DNA from: Thinopyrum elongatum
Taxonomy: Eukaryota > Streptophyta > Magnoliopsida > Poales > Poaceae
Assembly: GCA_011799875.1 (NCBI GenBank)
Contig: CM022302.1
Coordinates: forward strand, 301,889,048-301,953,047
Direction of reading: 5' to 3'
DNA length: 64,000 bases
Shown: piece after piece, positions 1-11,030 of the stretch
How positions within the stretch are numbered: position 1 is the first letter of the stretch
How the letters are laid out: the number at the start of each line of letters is the position of its first letter
Notes under the pieces: generated by a model
The model's database searches: none
Told to the model about the DNA's origin: nothing
What the model saw: only the letters and a program-made list of their open reading frames with translations
Translations under genes and position numbers: made by a program

Positions 1-17
1 ATTCGGCGGGGGGAGAG
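1..17 (-). repeat. Gypsy-A 3' LTR, left piece before the Angela insertion
   Basis: These 17 bases match the right Gypsy-A LTR at about 33,077-33,093. The LTR resumes at 20,584. GAGAG at 13-17 and 20,579-20,583 is the 5-bp target duplication made by Angela. Confidence 0.9.
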
Positions 18-1109
18 TGTTGGGGAACGTAGTAGTAAATCAAAATTTTTCCTACGTATCACCAAGATCAATCTAGGAGAAGCTTGCAACGAGAGAGAGG
101 GAGTGCATCTTCATACCCTTGAAGATCGCTAAGCAGAAGCGTTACAAGGAACGCGGATGATGGAGTCGTACTCGCGGCGATTCAAATCGCGGAAGATCCG
201 ATCTAGTGCCGAACGGACGGCTCCTCCGCGTTCAACACACATACAGCCCGGGGACGTCTCCTCCTTCTTGATCCAGTAAGGGAAGAGGAGAAGTTGAGGG
301 AGGGCTCCGGCAGCACGACGGCGTGGTGGTGGAGCTTGTGGTTCTCCAACAGGGCTTCGCCAAGCACTACGGAGGAGGAGGTGTTGGCGAGGGGGAGGGC
401 TGCGCCAGGGAAGGGGTGCTGTTGCCCTCCCACCCCCCCTCTATTTATAGGGAGAAGGGGAGAGGGGGCCGGCTCCCTTAGATCCCATCTAAGGGGAGGG
501 GTGGCGGCCAGGGGGGAAACTTACCCCCAAAGCAAGGTGGGAGGCGCCCCCACCCCCTAGGGTTTCCAACCCTAGGCGCCTTGGGCCCCTTGGGGGGCGC
601 ACTAGCCCACCAGGGGCTGGTTCCCTCCCTTGCTTAGCTCACTTGGCCCACCGGGGCAGGTGGCGCCACCCGGTGGACCCCCGGACACCTTCCGGTGGTC
701 CCGGTATAATACCGATAACCCCCGAAACAATTCCGGTGACTGAAACTGGACTTCCCATATATAATTCTTCACCTCAAGACCATTCCAGAACTCCTCGTGA
801 CGTCCGGGATCTCATCCGGGACTCCAAACAACCTTCGGTAACCACATACAATTTCCCATAACAACTCTAGCGTCACCGAACCTTAAGTGAGTAGACCCTA
901 CAGGTTCGGGAACCATGCAGACATGACCGAGACATCTCTCCGGCCAATAACCAACAGCGGGATCTGGATACCCATGTTGTCTCCCACATGTTCAACGATG
1001 ATCTCATTGGATGAACCATGATGTCGAGGATTCAATCAATCCCGTACGCAATTCCCTTTGTCCATCGGTATGTTACTTGCCCGAGATTCGATCGTCGGTA
1101 TCCTTATAC
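18..1109 (-). repeat. Angela 3' LTR, piece left of the CACTA insertion
   Basis: Matches 18,851-19,953 of the intact LTR. A TATA box (TATAAATA on -) lies at 442-449. The LTR continues at 13,218. TAC at 1,107-1,109 is one half of the CACTA target duplication. Short open frames here recur in the other LTR and are not genes. Confidence 0.95.
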
Positions 1110-1625
1110 AACTACTGGAATCAGCTGCTTTGCCGTCTACCATAGCAGACGGCAAAGGCATGCTTGGCGGATGGCAAAGGCTTTGCCGTCTGCTAGAAGA
1201 CGGCAAACACTCCGACTGAACTGATGCCTGTAAAGGCCGCTTTGCCGTCTGCTGGCGGACGGCAAAGAAGGAAAGTTCTTTGCCGTCTGCTAGCAGACGG
1301 CAAAGCTTGTGGACGGCACAAAAAAGGTAACAGCCCCGTTAGGGGGCTAACGGCGCTCTTTGCTTCTTTGCCGTCTGCTGGCAGATGGCAAAGACCTTGC
1401 TTCTTTGCCGTCTGCCAGCAGATGGCAAAGACCTTTGCTTCTTTGCCGTCTGCTGGCAGACGGCAAAGACCTTGCTTCTTTGCCGTCTGCCAGCAGATGG
1501 CAAAGACCTTTGCTTCTTTGCCATCTGCTAGCAGACAACAAAGAGGCCAAATAGGCCAGCCCAGGTTGAACAGTCTGCTGCCACGTGGCCAATTTGCCGT
1601 CTGCTAGCAGACGGCAAATTGGCTA
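1110..1625. repeat. CACTA 3' terminal and subterminal repeat array
   Basis: Repeated TTTGCCGTCTGC followed by its complement GCAGACGGCAAA, often as near-palindromes about 26 bases long separated by short spacers. In En/Spm elements such subterminal arrays bind the TNPA/TNP1-type protein. The corresponding array at the other end is 12,779-13,214. Open frames across it (repeated LPSAGRRQR-like peptides in three frames) are repeat artefacts. Confidence 0.9.
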
Positions 1626-1975
1626 TATAGCCCCTGTTTTTTCTTAAATTCAATCAATTTCACAGATATATATATATATATTCATTTCAAAATATTTCAG
1701 CAAGTACATATAGCCAACATATCCCTGCCATATGGATCATCCAACATATCCAACACATATATCATCATCCAACACATATATACACCAAATGAAAAGTCCA
1801 ACATATCCAACAATTAAGCAAAAGGTCCATATACAATATAGCCACCATCCATACATATATACGTAGCAAGTTTCAAATTGTTCATCCTACAAAATCAAAA
1901 CAAAAAGGAAGGACAAGGAGAAGAGTAGACTCCAACGCAAGCTTCCGTGATCTGAAGCAAATCTGCAAAATGGGA
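1626..1975. other. AT-rich internal stretch of the CACTA, no gene
   Basis: AT-rich DNA with a short TA run near 1,666-1,680 and several loose repeats of CCAACATATC and CACATATAT. No open frame or RNA feature is supported. Confidence 0.6.
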
Positions 1976-2070
1976 AAGAAGAAAGTTAGAAGAACAAGAA
2001 GAAGAAGACTAGAAGAAGAAGAAGAAGAAAAAGAAGAAGAATTTTTCTTCTCTTTCTTTTTCTTCTTCTT
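1976..2070. repeat. GAA/TTC purine-pyrimidine hairpin
   Basis: A GAA-rich purine tract (to about 2,041) is followed directly by its TTC-rich complement (about 2,043-2,070), so the segment can fold into a long hairpin. The lysine-, glutamate- or serine-rich frames across it are artefacts. Confidence 0.8.
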
Positions 2071-2090
2071 ATTGCTTACTTGTGTCATTT

Positions 2091-2680
2091 TAGAGCTAAC
2101 CTAGTTAAATAGGCCATTTTTGACCTAAATAGGCTAAGTATGTCATAAATGAACTAAATAAGCTAAGTATAGGTCATTTTGGAGCATATTAAGTCATTTT
2201 GGAGCTAAATAGGTCATTTTGGAGCATATTAAGTCATTTTGGAGCTAAATAGGTCATTTTGGAGCTAAATATGCTCCAAAATGACTTAATATGCTCCAAA
2301 ATGACTTAATATGCAAAATAGGTCATTTTGGAGCATATTAAGTCATTTTGGAGCTAAATAGGTCATTTTGGAGCATATTAAGTCATTTTGGAGCTAAATA
2401 GGTCATTTTGGAGCATATTAAGTCATTTTGGAGCTAAATAGGTCATTTTGGAGCATATTAAGTCATTTTGGAGCTACATAGGTCATTTTGGAGCATATTA
2501 AGTCATTTTGGAGCATATTAAGTCATTTTGGAGGAATAAATGCTAAGTATAGGTCATTTTAGAGCTATCCTAGGTTAAATAGGTCATTTTTGAGCTAATT
2601 AAGCTTATTATGTCATTTTTGAGCTAGCTAAGCATATTGAGTCATTTTGGAGGGAAAAATGCTAAGTATATGATTATGTC
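2091..2680. repeat. AGGTCATTTTGGAGC minisatellite inside the CACTA
   Basis: Tandem copies of about 20 bases alternate two forms, TAGGTCATTTTGGAGCATAT and TAAGTCATTTTGGAGCTAAA. The order degrades toward both ends. At about 2,270-2,312 two units appear in the opposite orientation (GCTCCAAAATGACTTAATAT), making a local inverted repeat inside the array. Confidence 0.85.
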
Positions 2681-3205
2681 GCTAGTATCCATATGGCAGA
2701 GAACCCGGGCCGACATGACTAGTCATAGAACCAAGGTGGCACAAACGTGCAGGGACAGGCATACATGACCCAGCAATGCACGTGTCGGTCATCAGCGAGT
2801 GCAACCAAGTCGTAGCAAGCTACAAGGACTTCGGTGATACACCGTGTGTCATTTCCCCGTAGGGACAGACACAGGAGCAAAGAAGGACACATGCCTGTCA
2901 ATCCATGTGTTCCGGAGCAGTAGCGAACTACCATGGCTCAGTGGAAGCACTAGGAGGCATTTCCCTGTATGGAAGGCTACCAAAGGCACATGACTAGGTC
3001 ATTTCTTAAGCTAATCACTTGGGAAAACTTACCGTCATCAAGGAGGTGTAGCTATAGGACCGGTCGCGCCAGTGGCAGATGGAGAAGCATCGGTCGATGC
3101 TTGTCGGGAGTTATGCTACACCAAAGATCATTTCCAATGTATCGTTAGCATGATGCAACTCAAACGTGAAGACTAGTAACTAATGACTATTCAAATGAAA
3201 CTCAC
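2681..3205. other. CACTA interior, no supported gene
   Basis: Unique-looking sequence with short frames only. It may hold the last exon or 3' UTR of the TNP1-like gene, since the exon ending at 3,206 has a GT splice donor (GTGAGT on -), but I cannot identify the continuation. Confidence 0.4.
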
Positions 3206-5554
3206 CGTGCCCACCGGAACAATGTCTGGCATCGCCGGAGGAGTCGTGCCGGTCTTCTCGCACATGGTCTGCACATTTGGTTTTAATGAGTCAGTCATAT
3301 TAGATACTAATGTAAGGAACATTACGTGCATGATTTGGCTAACATGCAAAAGAAAATTACCGCGAACATCTCGTATAGGGCCCGAGTAGCCATCATGTTC
3401 CGGTTCCTCTCCTCCTCCAATAGCTTAGCCGTCTGCCGGTCCCTCTCCGCTAGAAGCGCCTGCGTGTTTGCTCTCTCTTCCTCAATAGCAGCCTGGGTCT
3501 TTGCTCTCTCTGCCTCAATAGCAGCCTGCAACACCACTCGTTAGCATTGTAATAATCGACAGCCGCACACACAATGTAATGGAGGAAAGGTATCTGATTC
3601 CGTATAACTAACCTTGAATTGGAGCTCCACTGGCCGTGCACGAGGCAATATCTCAGGATCGGAGCTGGTCTGGCGCTTCTTGATCTGCGGGAGAGTGCTA
3701 CTACAACGTATCAGTCCATTCCCAATGGCTAACGAGCCATGGGACCTCCCGCCACCAGATATCATCACCAGCTCTGGATCAAGAGGTTGGCTCGGGTTAA
3801 AGTCCGGCCTTTTCCTCGCCTTCCCCTGGTCTCTGTACATCACAAGCTTGTGGTGGGAGGTGTGGTTGGTGAATTTCTCTGGATCATCGAGGTCAGACTC
3901 AGAGAATGCCTTGGCCTTCTTGTACGAGGCAGTATTGGACATGGCATAGAGGTCGAACAGCTCTGGCACTGGAGCCTTGTTGTGTCGCACCTAAAAGAGA
4001 GGAACAGAGTATTAGTTAAGGGCTCAAGCTAGCATGAAGAATGAATTTGCATGAATCATGAAGCAAACCACATACCCAGTTTTCCCCGAACTGATGTAGG
4101 TTGATGCTGCCTAGATGGTGTGGGACACCTTTCATTTGGCCACGCTTGTTCTTTGCAGTGTCGTGGACGGAGCGCCATTCAGGAGTGCACCACTCTTCCA
4201 CCAACGCCTCCCAACAGTCCATCCTATCCGCACACCATCTCGGGGGCACCTAAGTTAAGCAAGAGAAATTTGAGCACTATGCCTACGAATCAAATCAAAT
4301 AAACTAAGTACAAAGCCTTAAGAATAGGTAATTACCTTCATGTACTTCTCCTTACTCAGATACTTGACGCGGCACTTCCCTTTTTTCCTCCTAATACCAG
4401 CCGAGGCGAAGTAGTCTCGAACAGCCTGCGTCCGAGCCTCGTGCCGAAAGTTTTGAAGTAGGCGCCTGCACTCGGTGTCGATAACCCGAGCCGCGGCCTC
4501 CTCCTGTCCCTCAGCACACCTGTAGAAGGTCTGCAATCAAACAAGAAAAAACAGATTAGTACAATCACTAGGGTTGCTAATCAAAGAAGAAAACACAACG
4601 TAGACGGCAAAGGAGAAATTACCCAAAACGTCTAGATCACAATGTCGGCGACCGTGTGGCACTCGGCATCGCCGATCCTATGCCCCGGCGGGGCCGGGGC
4701 AGCCAAGTAGTGCTCCCAGGTCATTCCTAGCTCTCGAACCCGGCCCTCACCGGGCAACGTGACCCACCCCGGGAAGCTCTGGCGACAAATCACACCAAGG
4801 ACACTATTGGGCTTGCGGACATTCGGCTCGTGTGTCCAAGACCTACAGTATGGCAAGGTCAACACATTAGATATTCGAAGAAACGTGAAGACAAAAGGTT
4901 AAAAAAGAGTAAATGCACTTACTTCTCCCCGCTAGGCGCAATCAACCACCTCTGGTCGGGGGTCGCCGGGGTGTCAGGGAGCTTTGTACCACCACGCTGG
5001 TAAACTTTGCGCCCCTCAACCCACTCACCCTCGCTATAGCTATTAGAGCTATAGCCACCCTCAACACGGCCACTCGACTCCGGCGAGTCCTCCAAAGGGT
5101 TTTGCTGCGACTCAGCATGATCCCTGCTGAGCTCCGGAGTCTCGTGGGACGGAGTCTCGTGGGACGAAGGCTCGGCGGCCCGACGCTCGTCGGCCCGAGG
5201 CTCGTCGACCGTAGGCGCGTCTGCCATAGGCTCGTGGACCGGAGTCCGAGACGGCTCCACCTCAGGCGGCTCCATCTCAGACGGAGCACTCCTGTGGTCG
5301 GGTGAATCAGCCGGGGGTGGCGGCGAGGAAGGTGTAGCAGCAGCCTTCCTACCTCACCCGCCGCCATGTCCACCTCTAGCAGCCTTCTTCCCCCCCCCCC
5401 CGTGACCTCTCCCGGCCGAAGAAGAAGCGACCGCCGGTGGTGTCTGCATACCGAGATCCAGCACTCTCCGGAGGCTCTTGGGTGGAATGGAACTACCCCT
5501 CCCACCACGCGCCGAGGAAGGAGCCTCGGAGCGCTCTCGACCCGCGCCCACCAT
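3206..5554 (-). pseudogene. TNP1-like CACTA protein (Ptta/En/Spm type), multi-exon, with stops
   Basis: Probable second CACTA protein, which in En/Spm binds the subterminal repeats and assists excision. I read exons from the sense strand with GT-AG borders: 5,554-about 4,922 (ATG at 5,554; Ser/Pro/Glu-rich), about 4,840-4,623, about 4,530-4,336, about 4,250-4,077, about 3,990-3,613, about 3,526-3,360 and about 3,270-3,206. The conserved core has EEWCTPEWRSVHDTAKNKRG and GSINLHQFGENW, characteristic of the plant transposase family PF03004. The later exon with repeated AAIEEERANTQ is a predicted coiled coil. Stops interrupt it at 5,354 (TGA) and 4,632 (TAG), both explicable by C-to-T change. 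It lies downstream of TNP2 on the same strand. Exon limits are by eye, and the 3' end is uncertain. Confidence 0.75.
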
Positions 5555-5751
5555 CTGTCAACACCTGCAATGACAAAGAGTAAACGAAATTAGTACAACA
5601 TAAAAAGAATGAATACCTGACATGAATAATATGTATATAATTTTAGTGTATCATCATCATGAACATAATAAAAAATTGAATACCTAACATGAACTAATTA
5701 ATAATATATATGTACATAATAATAATTGAATACCTGACATGAACTGTAATA

Positions 5752-8700
5752 TTAATCTTCATCGTCATCATTAATAAATGCATCATCATCATCGTCTATA
5801 TATGCTTCAGGGTCAATAAATGCATCATCATCATCACTATCAGTAATGACGTGCTCATCATCATCAATAAATGCATCAACATGTGGAAGGCCTCCTGTAC
5901 GTAATCGGTCAAGCATTGACAGGTCATCCGCAGCAGTAACCTCTTCTTGTTCCGGCTCTTCTTGTTCCGGCTCAGGCTCGGATTCACTGCCGCTGTCTAC
6001 TTCAATGTTCTGGGGTGAAGTAGAGCGGTTCTTGAAACGTTTTTTGGAAAGACGTGTTTCTTGGAAGAATTCTCCTTCATATGTGTCTGGGTTAATGTGA
6101 GGTTCATAATCCTCTTCATTGGGGGGAGGTGGTCTAACATGTGGCGGCACTTCATAAACGACATCCCAACCTTTGAGATTTGGATCACTTTGGCAGGCCC
6201 ACGGTAGATAGAAAACTTGGGTCGCCTATTGAGCCGTAATATAGACATCGGGAACATTCAAATGAGTGCTTTGTTTGATTTCGACTAGCCCTAGATGTTC
6301 ATGAGTCCTTCTAGTCTCCTTCGGCTGGAACCAATAACATTTGAAGACTACGACGTTCGGTGGGTTGGCACCATAGAATAGAAGTTCATAAATTGCTTCA
6401 ACTCTTCCATAATACTCGGTATCTCTTTCGCCGATAGCAGAGACACAACAATTTGTAGACTTTCGGTCGGCCATAGATAGCTCTTTGCCATAGGTACGAA
6501 AGCGATACCCATTGATGTCGTATTTGTCAAATGAACGGACCTTATAGTCAAAACCATTAGCGACTTGTCTCAATTCGGCGTCCATAGACTCTGAACTAGC
6601 CTACAAGTTTAATACGAAAGGATTGTTGCATTAGCCAGAAATTAGAAGAAGAAATGAAATGGTCTAATGGAAATTACCATTTGTTTGAACCAAGAGATGA
6701 AACCGGGATAGCCGCCTCCATACATTGCCAGAAGCTCATACTCTTCGACGGAATCCTTTTGGATCACCGCTCCATACGAGAATTCGGCGACGTATCGACT
6801 GTATCAAATATCCGGGAATAAGAGCATTTCAAAGGAATTAGAGGTTGCGAAACAATGTACCGAGAACTTACTCGATGTACGGCCGCACTTCTGTTAGGTT
6901 GTTCAAGATATACAACGTAATGGTCCGCCATTCATCGACATCCAATGATAAGGGAGTATAAGCACCGGCTGGTGCGAGCTTCCCTTTGAATAGGCTGAGG
7001 TTGGATCCACCCTTTTTAGGGTCACCAGCATTGTACCGAGGCTTCGGATTATGCAAATGACGATTTTTGGCTTCGTAGTGTGATGTCACGAAGTTTGCCG
7101 CCTCCTCAGTAATGAATGCCTCGGCCATCGATGCTTCAATTCGACATTTTTTTTTACATTTTTCTCGAAGCGTCTTCTGCATCCTCTCAGTTGCGTAGCA
7201 CCAATGATTCTGCACGGGCCCCCCCAATCGTGCCTCGGTCGGGAGATGCAAAATCAAATGCTGCATTGGATTAAAGAAGCCCGGTGGAAAGATCCTCTCT
7301 AACTTGCAGATCAACTCCAGCGCCAACTCTTCCAGTTCTTCTAGCAAGCCAGGCGATAGTTCTTTCGCACAAAGAACACAGAAGAAATAGCTCAGCTCTG
7401 CCAGTACTAGCCATTCATCCTCAGGGATAAAGCCACGCAACATCACCGGCATTACCCGCTCAAGCCATATGTGCCAATCATGACTCTTGAGACCAAATAT
7501 TTTCAATTTTTCAAGGCTCGCTCCCCTCTTTAGATTCGCTGCATACCCATCGGGGAACATCAACTCATTTTTCACCCACAGGAGTATTTCCCTCATAACT
7601 GGCCTTCCAAGATTGAACCATGCCTTTGGCTTCGTCCAGTTCTTCTTTCCTTTCGGTTGTCCCATGTTTTGTAGCGGTCTATCACATAGAGCCTGCTGAT
7701 CGACTCTAGCCTTAGGATTATCCTTTGTTTTCCCCTCTATGCCGAACAATGTACCAAAGAGGGCCTCGCCGACATTCTTTTCAGTGTGCATCACGTCGAT
7801 GTTGTGTGGGCAAAGGAGGTCTTTGAAGTAAGGCAGATCCCACAAGCATGTCTTGTGAGTCCAGGCGTGTTCGGAATTATACCCCTTGAAATACCCTGGA
7901 CGCTCCGGATCCGGCTCGAGAGAGTTTAACTGATCCAGGGTCTGTTGGCCTGTCAACGCAGGTGGTGCAGAGTTTTTGACAACTCTACCTTTGATGAAGT
8001 TCTTCTTGTCTTTTCTGAACTTATGGGGAGGATCCAGGAACTGTCTATGCATGTCGAAGCAAGAAAACTTGCCACCCGCCTGCAGCCGACGAAACTCAAG
8101 AGCTGCCTTGCATGTGGGGCACAGGAACCTTCCATGCACAGACCAGCCAATGAATAGCGCATACGCCGGCAAGTCATGCATCGAGTACATGTACCACGCA
8201 CGCATTAGGAAGTTTTTTTTGTAGCGGCGTCGTATGTCTTGATCCCATTATCCCAAGCTTCTTGCAGTTCATCCTTAAGCGGCTGCATGTACACATTCAT
8301 ATTCTTCCCCGGATAGGTGGGCCCCGGAATTATCAACGTCAGGAAAATGTTCTTTCTTTGCATAATCTGTCCGGGGGGGAGATTGAGTGGAATGACAAAT
8401 ACAGGCCAACAACTGTATTGGGCTGCCATCATACCAAACACATTGAACCCATCCGTGCTTATGGCGATTCGAGGATGCCTTGGATCTGCCGCTTTAGCAT
8501 GATGTATTGCATCGAAGCGCTTCCACGCAAAAGCGTCCAATGTGTGTACCAACATCGGCTCCCCATCTGCATCTAGTTCGGTTCTTTTGCCCAATTTATG
8601 CCATGTCATCTGTCTGGCCGTCTCTTCGACCACGAAAAGACGTTGAAGTCTTGGTATGATTGGCATATACCGAAGAACATTAACTGGGATTTTTGTCTGA

Positions 8701-9422
8701 CTCTTCTCACCCATACCGTTGTCTACCTCAACATACCTGGAAGACTGGCAAACGGGACAATACTTCAAGTCCGCATACTCAAGCCTAAATAAGGCACATC
8801 CTTTCTCACAGGCATCTATCTTCTCATAGGGCATCTTAAGTACACGGAGGATTTTGTCCGACTGGTACAGGTTTGCAGGCATTACATGGCCTTTGGGTAG
8901 AAAGCGTCCAAATAGTGTCATCATCGCATCGTAGCATTCTCTGCCCAAGTTGAATTGAGCCTTCAGAGCCATTACTTGTGCGATGGCATCCAGCTGACAA
9001 AGCTCAGTGTGCTCGTGGAGAGGACGTTTTGAAGACTCCAACATATCATTGAAGGCCTTTGCAGATTCCTCCATCTCATCGTCCAAATCCCGAGCATCAT
9101 CAAAGTCTTCCACCATGTCTTCCATCTCGGTACCATGCTCGTCGGTGCGACGACGGCCCTCCTCAGCTTTGGCATGTTGGGCAGACTCACCATGAAATGT
9201 CCAGACCGTATAATTAGGCGTGAAACCCAACTTCTGCAGGTGTTTGATCATTTCTAACTCTGACATCTTATGAAAGTTGTCGCAGCGGACACAGGGGCAC
9301 CAAGTTGTTTCCTGTCCATTTGCAAATGCGGCTCTCACAAACCCCTTGGTTTTTCTCATCCATTCATGGGTCATGTCTTTCTGACTAGTGTGACCGGTGT
9401 ACATCCACGCACGATCACTCAT
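5752..9422 (-). pseudogene. TNP2-type CACTA transposase, frameshifted
   Basis: Catalytic transposase of the CACTA element, acting in the nucleus on its termini. The ATG at 9,422 (MSDRAWMYTG) starts an N-terminal transposase-associated domain with WCPCVRCDN. The TNP2 (Transposase_21) core follows, with TYDAATKK, CTRCMTC-free WYMYSMHDLPAYALF, FCPTCK-type cysteines and HNIDVMHTEKNVGEALF. A DUF4218 segment follows (HLPTEARLGGPVQ), then an exon at 6,798-6,678 and a DUF4216 exon at 6,600-5,752 ending in an acidic tail (runs of D and E). Intron borders at 6,871/6,799 and 6,677/6,601 are GT-AG. The frame breaks at a run of eight A on the sense strand (8,213-8,220), and a TAG interrupts the last exon at 6,226-6,228. 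Without those two lesions the gene would be full length for the family. Confidence 0.9.
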
Positions 9423-9555
9423 CTTGCCTAGCTACTGGACACACAAGAAATACATACATAATTCAGCAAACCATATTCATCAGTTAATAGAGTTTGTCAG
9501 TTTTATTACGTCCATGCAACCTAGACGCTAGTAGGTAAAGATAGGTCCTAATCCC

Positions 9556-9774
9556 ACCCGAGTATGTGTAGATTGGGTTCGTTTTCCCATGCTCTACTCC
9601 GGATCCGACGCAAAATTTCGGCAGCACCTCCGCGCTGTTCTCCTGATACACGTCTCGGCAATAAGCAGAGAGGATGTGTACCCGGAGAACAATAGGGAGG
9701 CACTGATGAAATTCTGCATCGGATCCGGAGCAGAGCATATGGGAAAACGAACCCAATCTACACATACTCGGGTT
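9556..9774. repeat. 219-bp imperfect inverted repeat upstream of TNP2
   Basis: The left arm starts ACCCGAGTATGTGTAGATTG and its complement closes the right arm at 9,774. Arms pair almost throughout, with the centre near 9,665. It lies between the TATA-like box at 9,836 and the TNP2 start at 9,422, so it would be in the transcribed 5' leader and could form a long hairpin. Confidence 0.85.
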
Positions 9775-9835
9775 GTCCATGGATAACGTTGGACAATTCG
9801 AAAGAATCACGGTTATAAATATGCAAATGCATGCA

Positions 9836-9843
9836 TATTTATA
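9836..9843 (-). promoter_or_regulatory. TATA-like box upstream of TNP2
   Basis: TATAAATA on the - strand, about 410 bases before the TNP2 ATG. It is embedded in a small palindrome (9,811-9,852). The homologous segment at about 10,413 has GATAAATA. Position and sequence suggest a promoter. No transcript evidence. Confidence 0.45.
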
Positions 9844-10215
9844 GATGTAACCCTTTCGAACGGGAGACGCATAGTGGTCACGCATACTGATGATTGACAC
9901 CTATAGCTAGCAAGTTTCATCGGCACGAAGACCGGAACAGAGCAAATGAAGGGGGGAGGAGGAGATGTCATTTGTGCTCACCCACGAACGCAGGGGCGGA
10001 GCTCGTCGAACGCACGGGGAGGTCATCGAACACCAGACCCTCGCAGCAATGAAAGAACTACACATTTAAATCCACCCGATCAACACAAATATATATGATG
10101 TTTTTCTTAACAAAATCGGGAAATATACTTCCTAACTCATAATTCACAAATATATGACCCCATCAGCCTCTGGAAGGCCGAAGAGCACCTTTTCGGTCAA
10201 CAGGAGGCCGAAGAG

Positions 10216-10400
10216 GTGTCGGGGGTCGGGGGTGTCGTGTCTGGGTGGCGTGGTGTCGGGGGTGTCATGTCTGGGTGGCGTGGTGTCGGGTTGTCGGGTC
10301 GGGGTCGGGGTGTTGGGGGTGTCGGGGGTGTCATGTCTGGGTGTCGTGGTGTCGGGGTGTCGTGGTCTCGGGGTGTCGGGGTCGGGGTGTCGCGGTTTAT
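10216..10400. repeat. G-rich GGTGTCGTG minisatellite
   Basis: Irregular tandem units such as GGGGGTGTCATGTCTGGGTG and GGCGTGGTGTCGGG fill about 185 bases, nearly free of A. Overlapping frames here translate to VSGCRGV-like repeats and are artefacts. Confidence 0.8.
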
Positions 10401-10469
10401 ATTGAATGCATATTTATCGATGCGACCCTTTCGGACGGGAGACGCCTAGGTTACGCGACTTGACATGAT

Positions 10470-11030
10470 AATTAAATCTAGTGACATAAAAAAGAGCATC
10501 ATGATGTAGCTCACCCTCGGATGTAGAGGATGTAGTCGATCAGCAGGGGGTCGATCGAGGACCAACAGCTCCGATGTCAATAATCACTCCACGGATACGC
10601 AACACCACAAATTCTGTAAATTCCACCGAGTGAAAAAACAATTAGGTCATCACATCACATATAACAGAAACTGGGTGTTCATTGAACTTTCTCCATGTAC
10701 AACGTTTATCGATTAGCACATAGCAGGGCCAAAAATATTTTTTAGCAAATCATCTACCTAAATCAACTACTCCTACCAGAGCAATGTACAATGTACAGAG
10801 AAATACATCCATCTATTGATCGATTGTTCTCTGTACAGACAAATACATCCATCTATCGATCCATTCACTTGTCCACACATCTATGTGTTTCTATGTACAG
10901 ACATTGAACGACACGACAAATACTATAGAGACAAGCACATCCATTCACCAGTGCATCCATCCATTCTTCCATCCACCAGAGAAGACAGAGACGAGAGGAG
11001 AGCTCACCAGAGGAGACGGCCAGAGCGAAC
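10470..11030. other. CACTA interior with short duplication, no gene
   Basis: Contains repeated ACAAATACATCCATCTATC (about 10,801 and 10,841) and related TACATCCATC and CATCCATC motifs. No supported coding sequence. Confidence 0.5.

Larger units (their letters stand above)
9831..10446. repeat. Direct repeat pair around the putative TNP2 promoter
   Basis: The 41-base segment at 9,831-9,871 (ATGCATATTTATAGATG then CCCTTTCGAACGGGAGACGC) recurs at 10,406-10,446 with few changes (TTTATCGATGCG, TTTCGGACGGG). Weak similarity continues for about 20 bases. Between them is ordinary sequence followed by the G-rich minisatellite. Confidence 0.75.

Noticed and set aside
203..433. Small frames in the Angela LTR (also 19,036-19,269)
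   Set aside because: Present in both LTR copies with indels between them; part of the LTR, no coding evidence.
1224..1607. LPSAGRRQR repeat peptides, and the array looking CRISPR-like
   Set aside because: The array is made of palindromic CACTA subterminal repeats in both orientations with unequal spacing; it is a plant genome, so not CRISPR and not a protein.
4913..5508. Overlapping large frames on both strands opposite the first TNP1 exon
   Set aside because: Arg/Leu/Thr-rich shadows of the Ser/Pro/Glu-rich exon; only the - frame with the GTAAGT border fits the gene.
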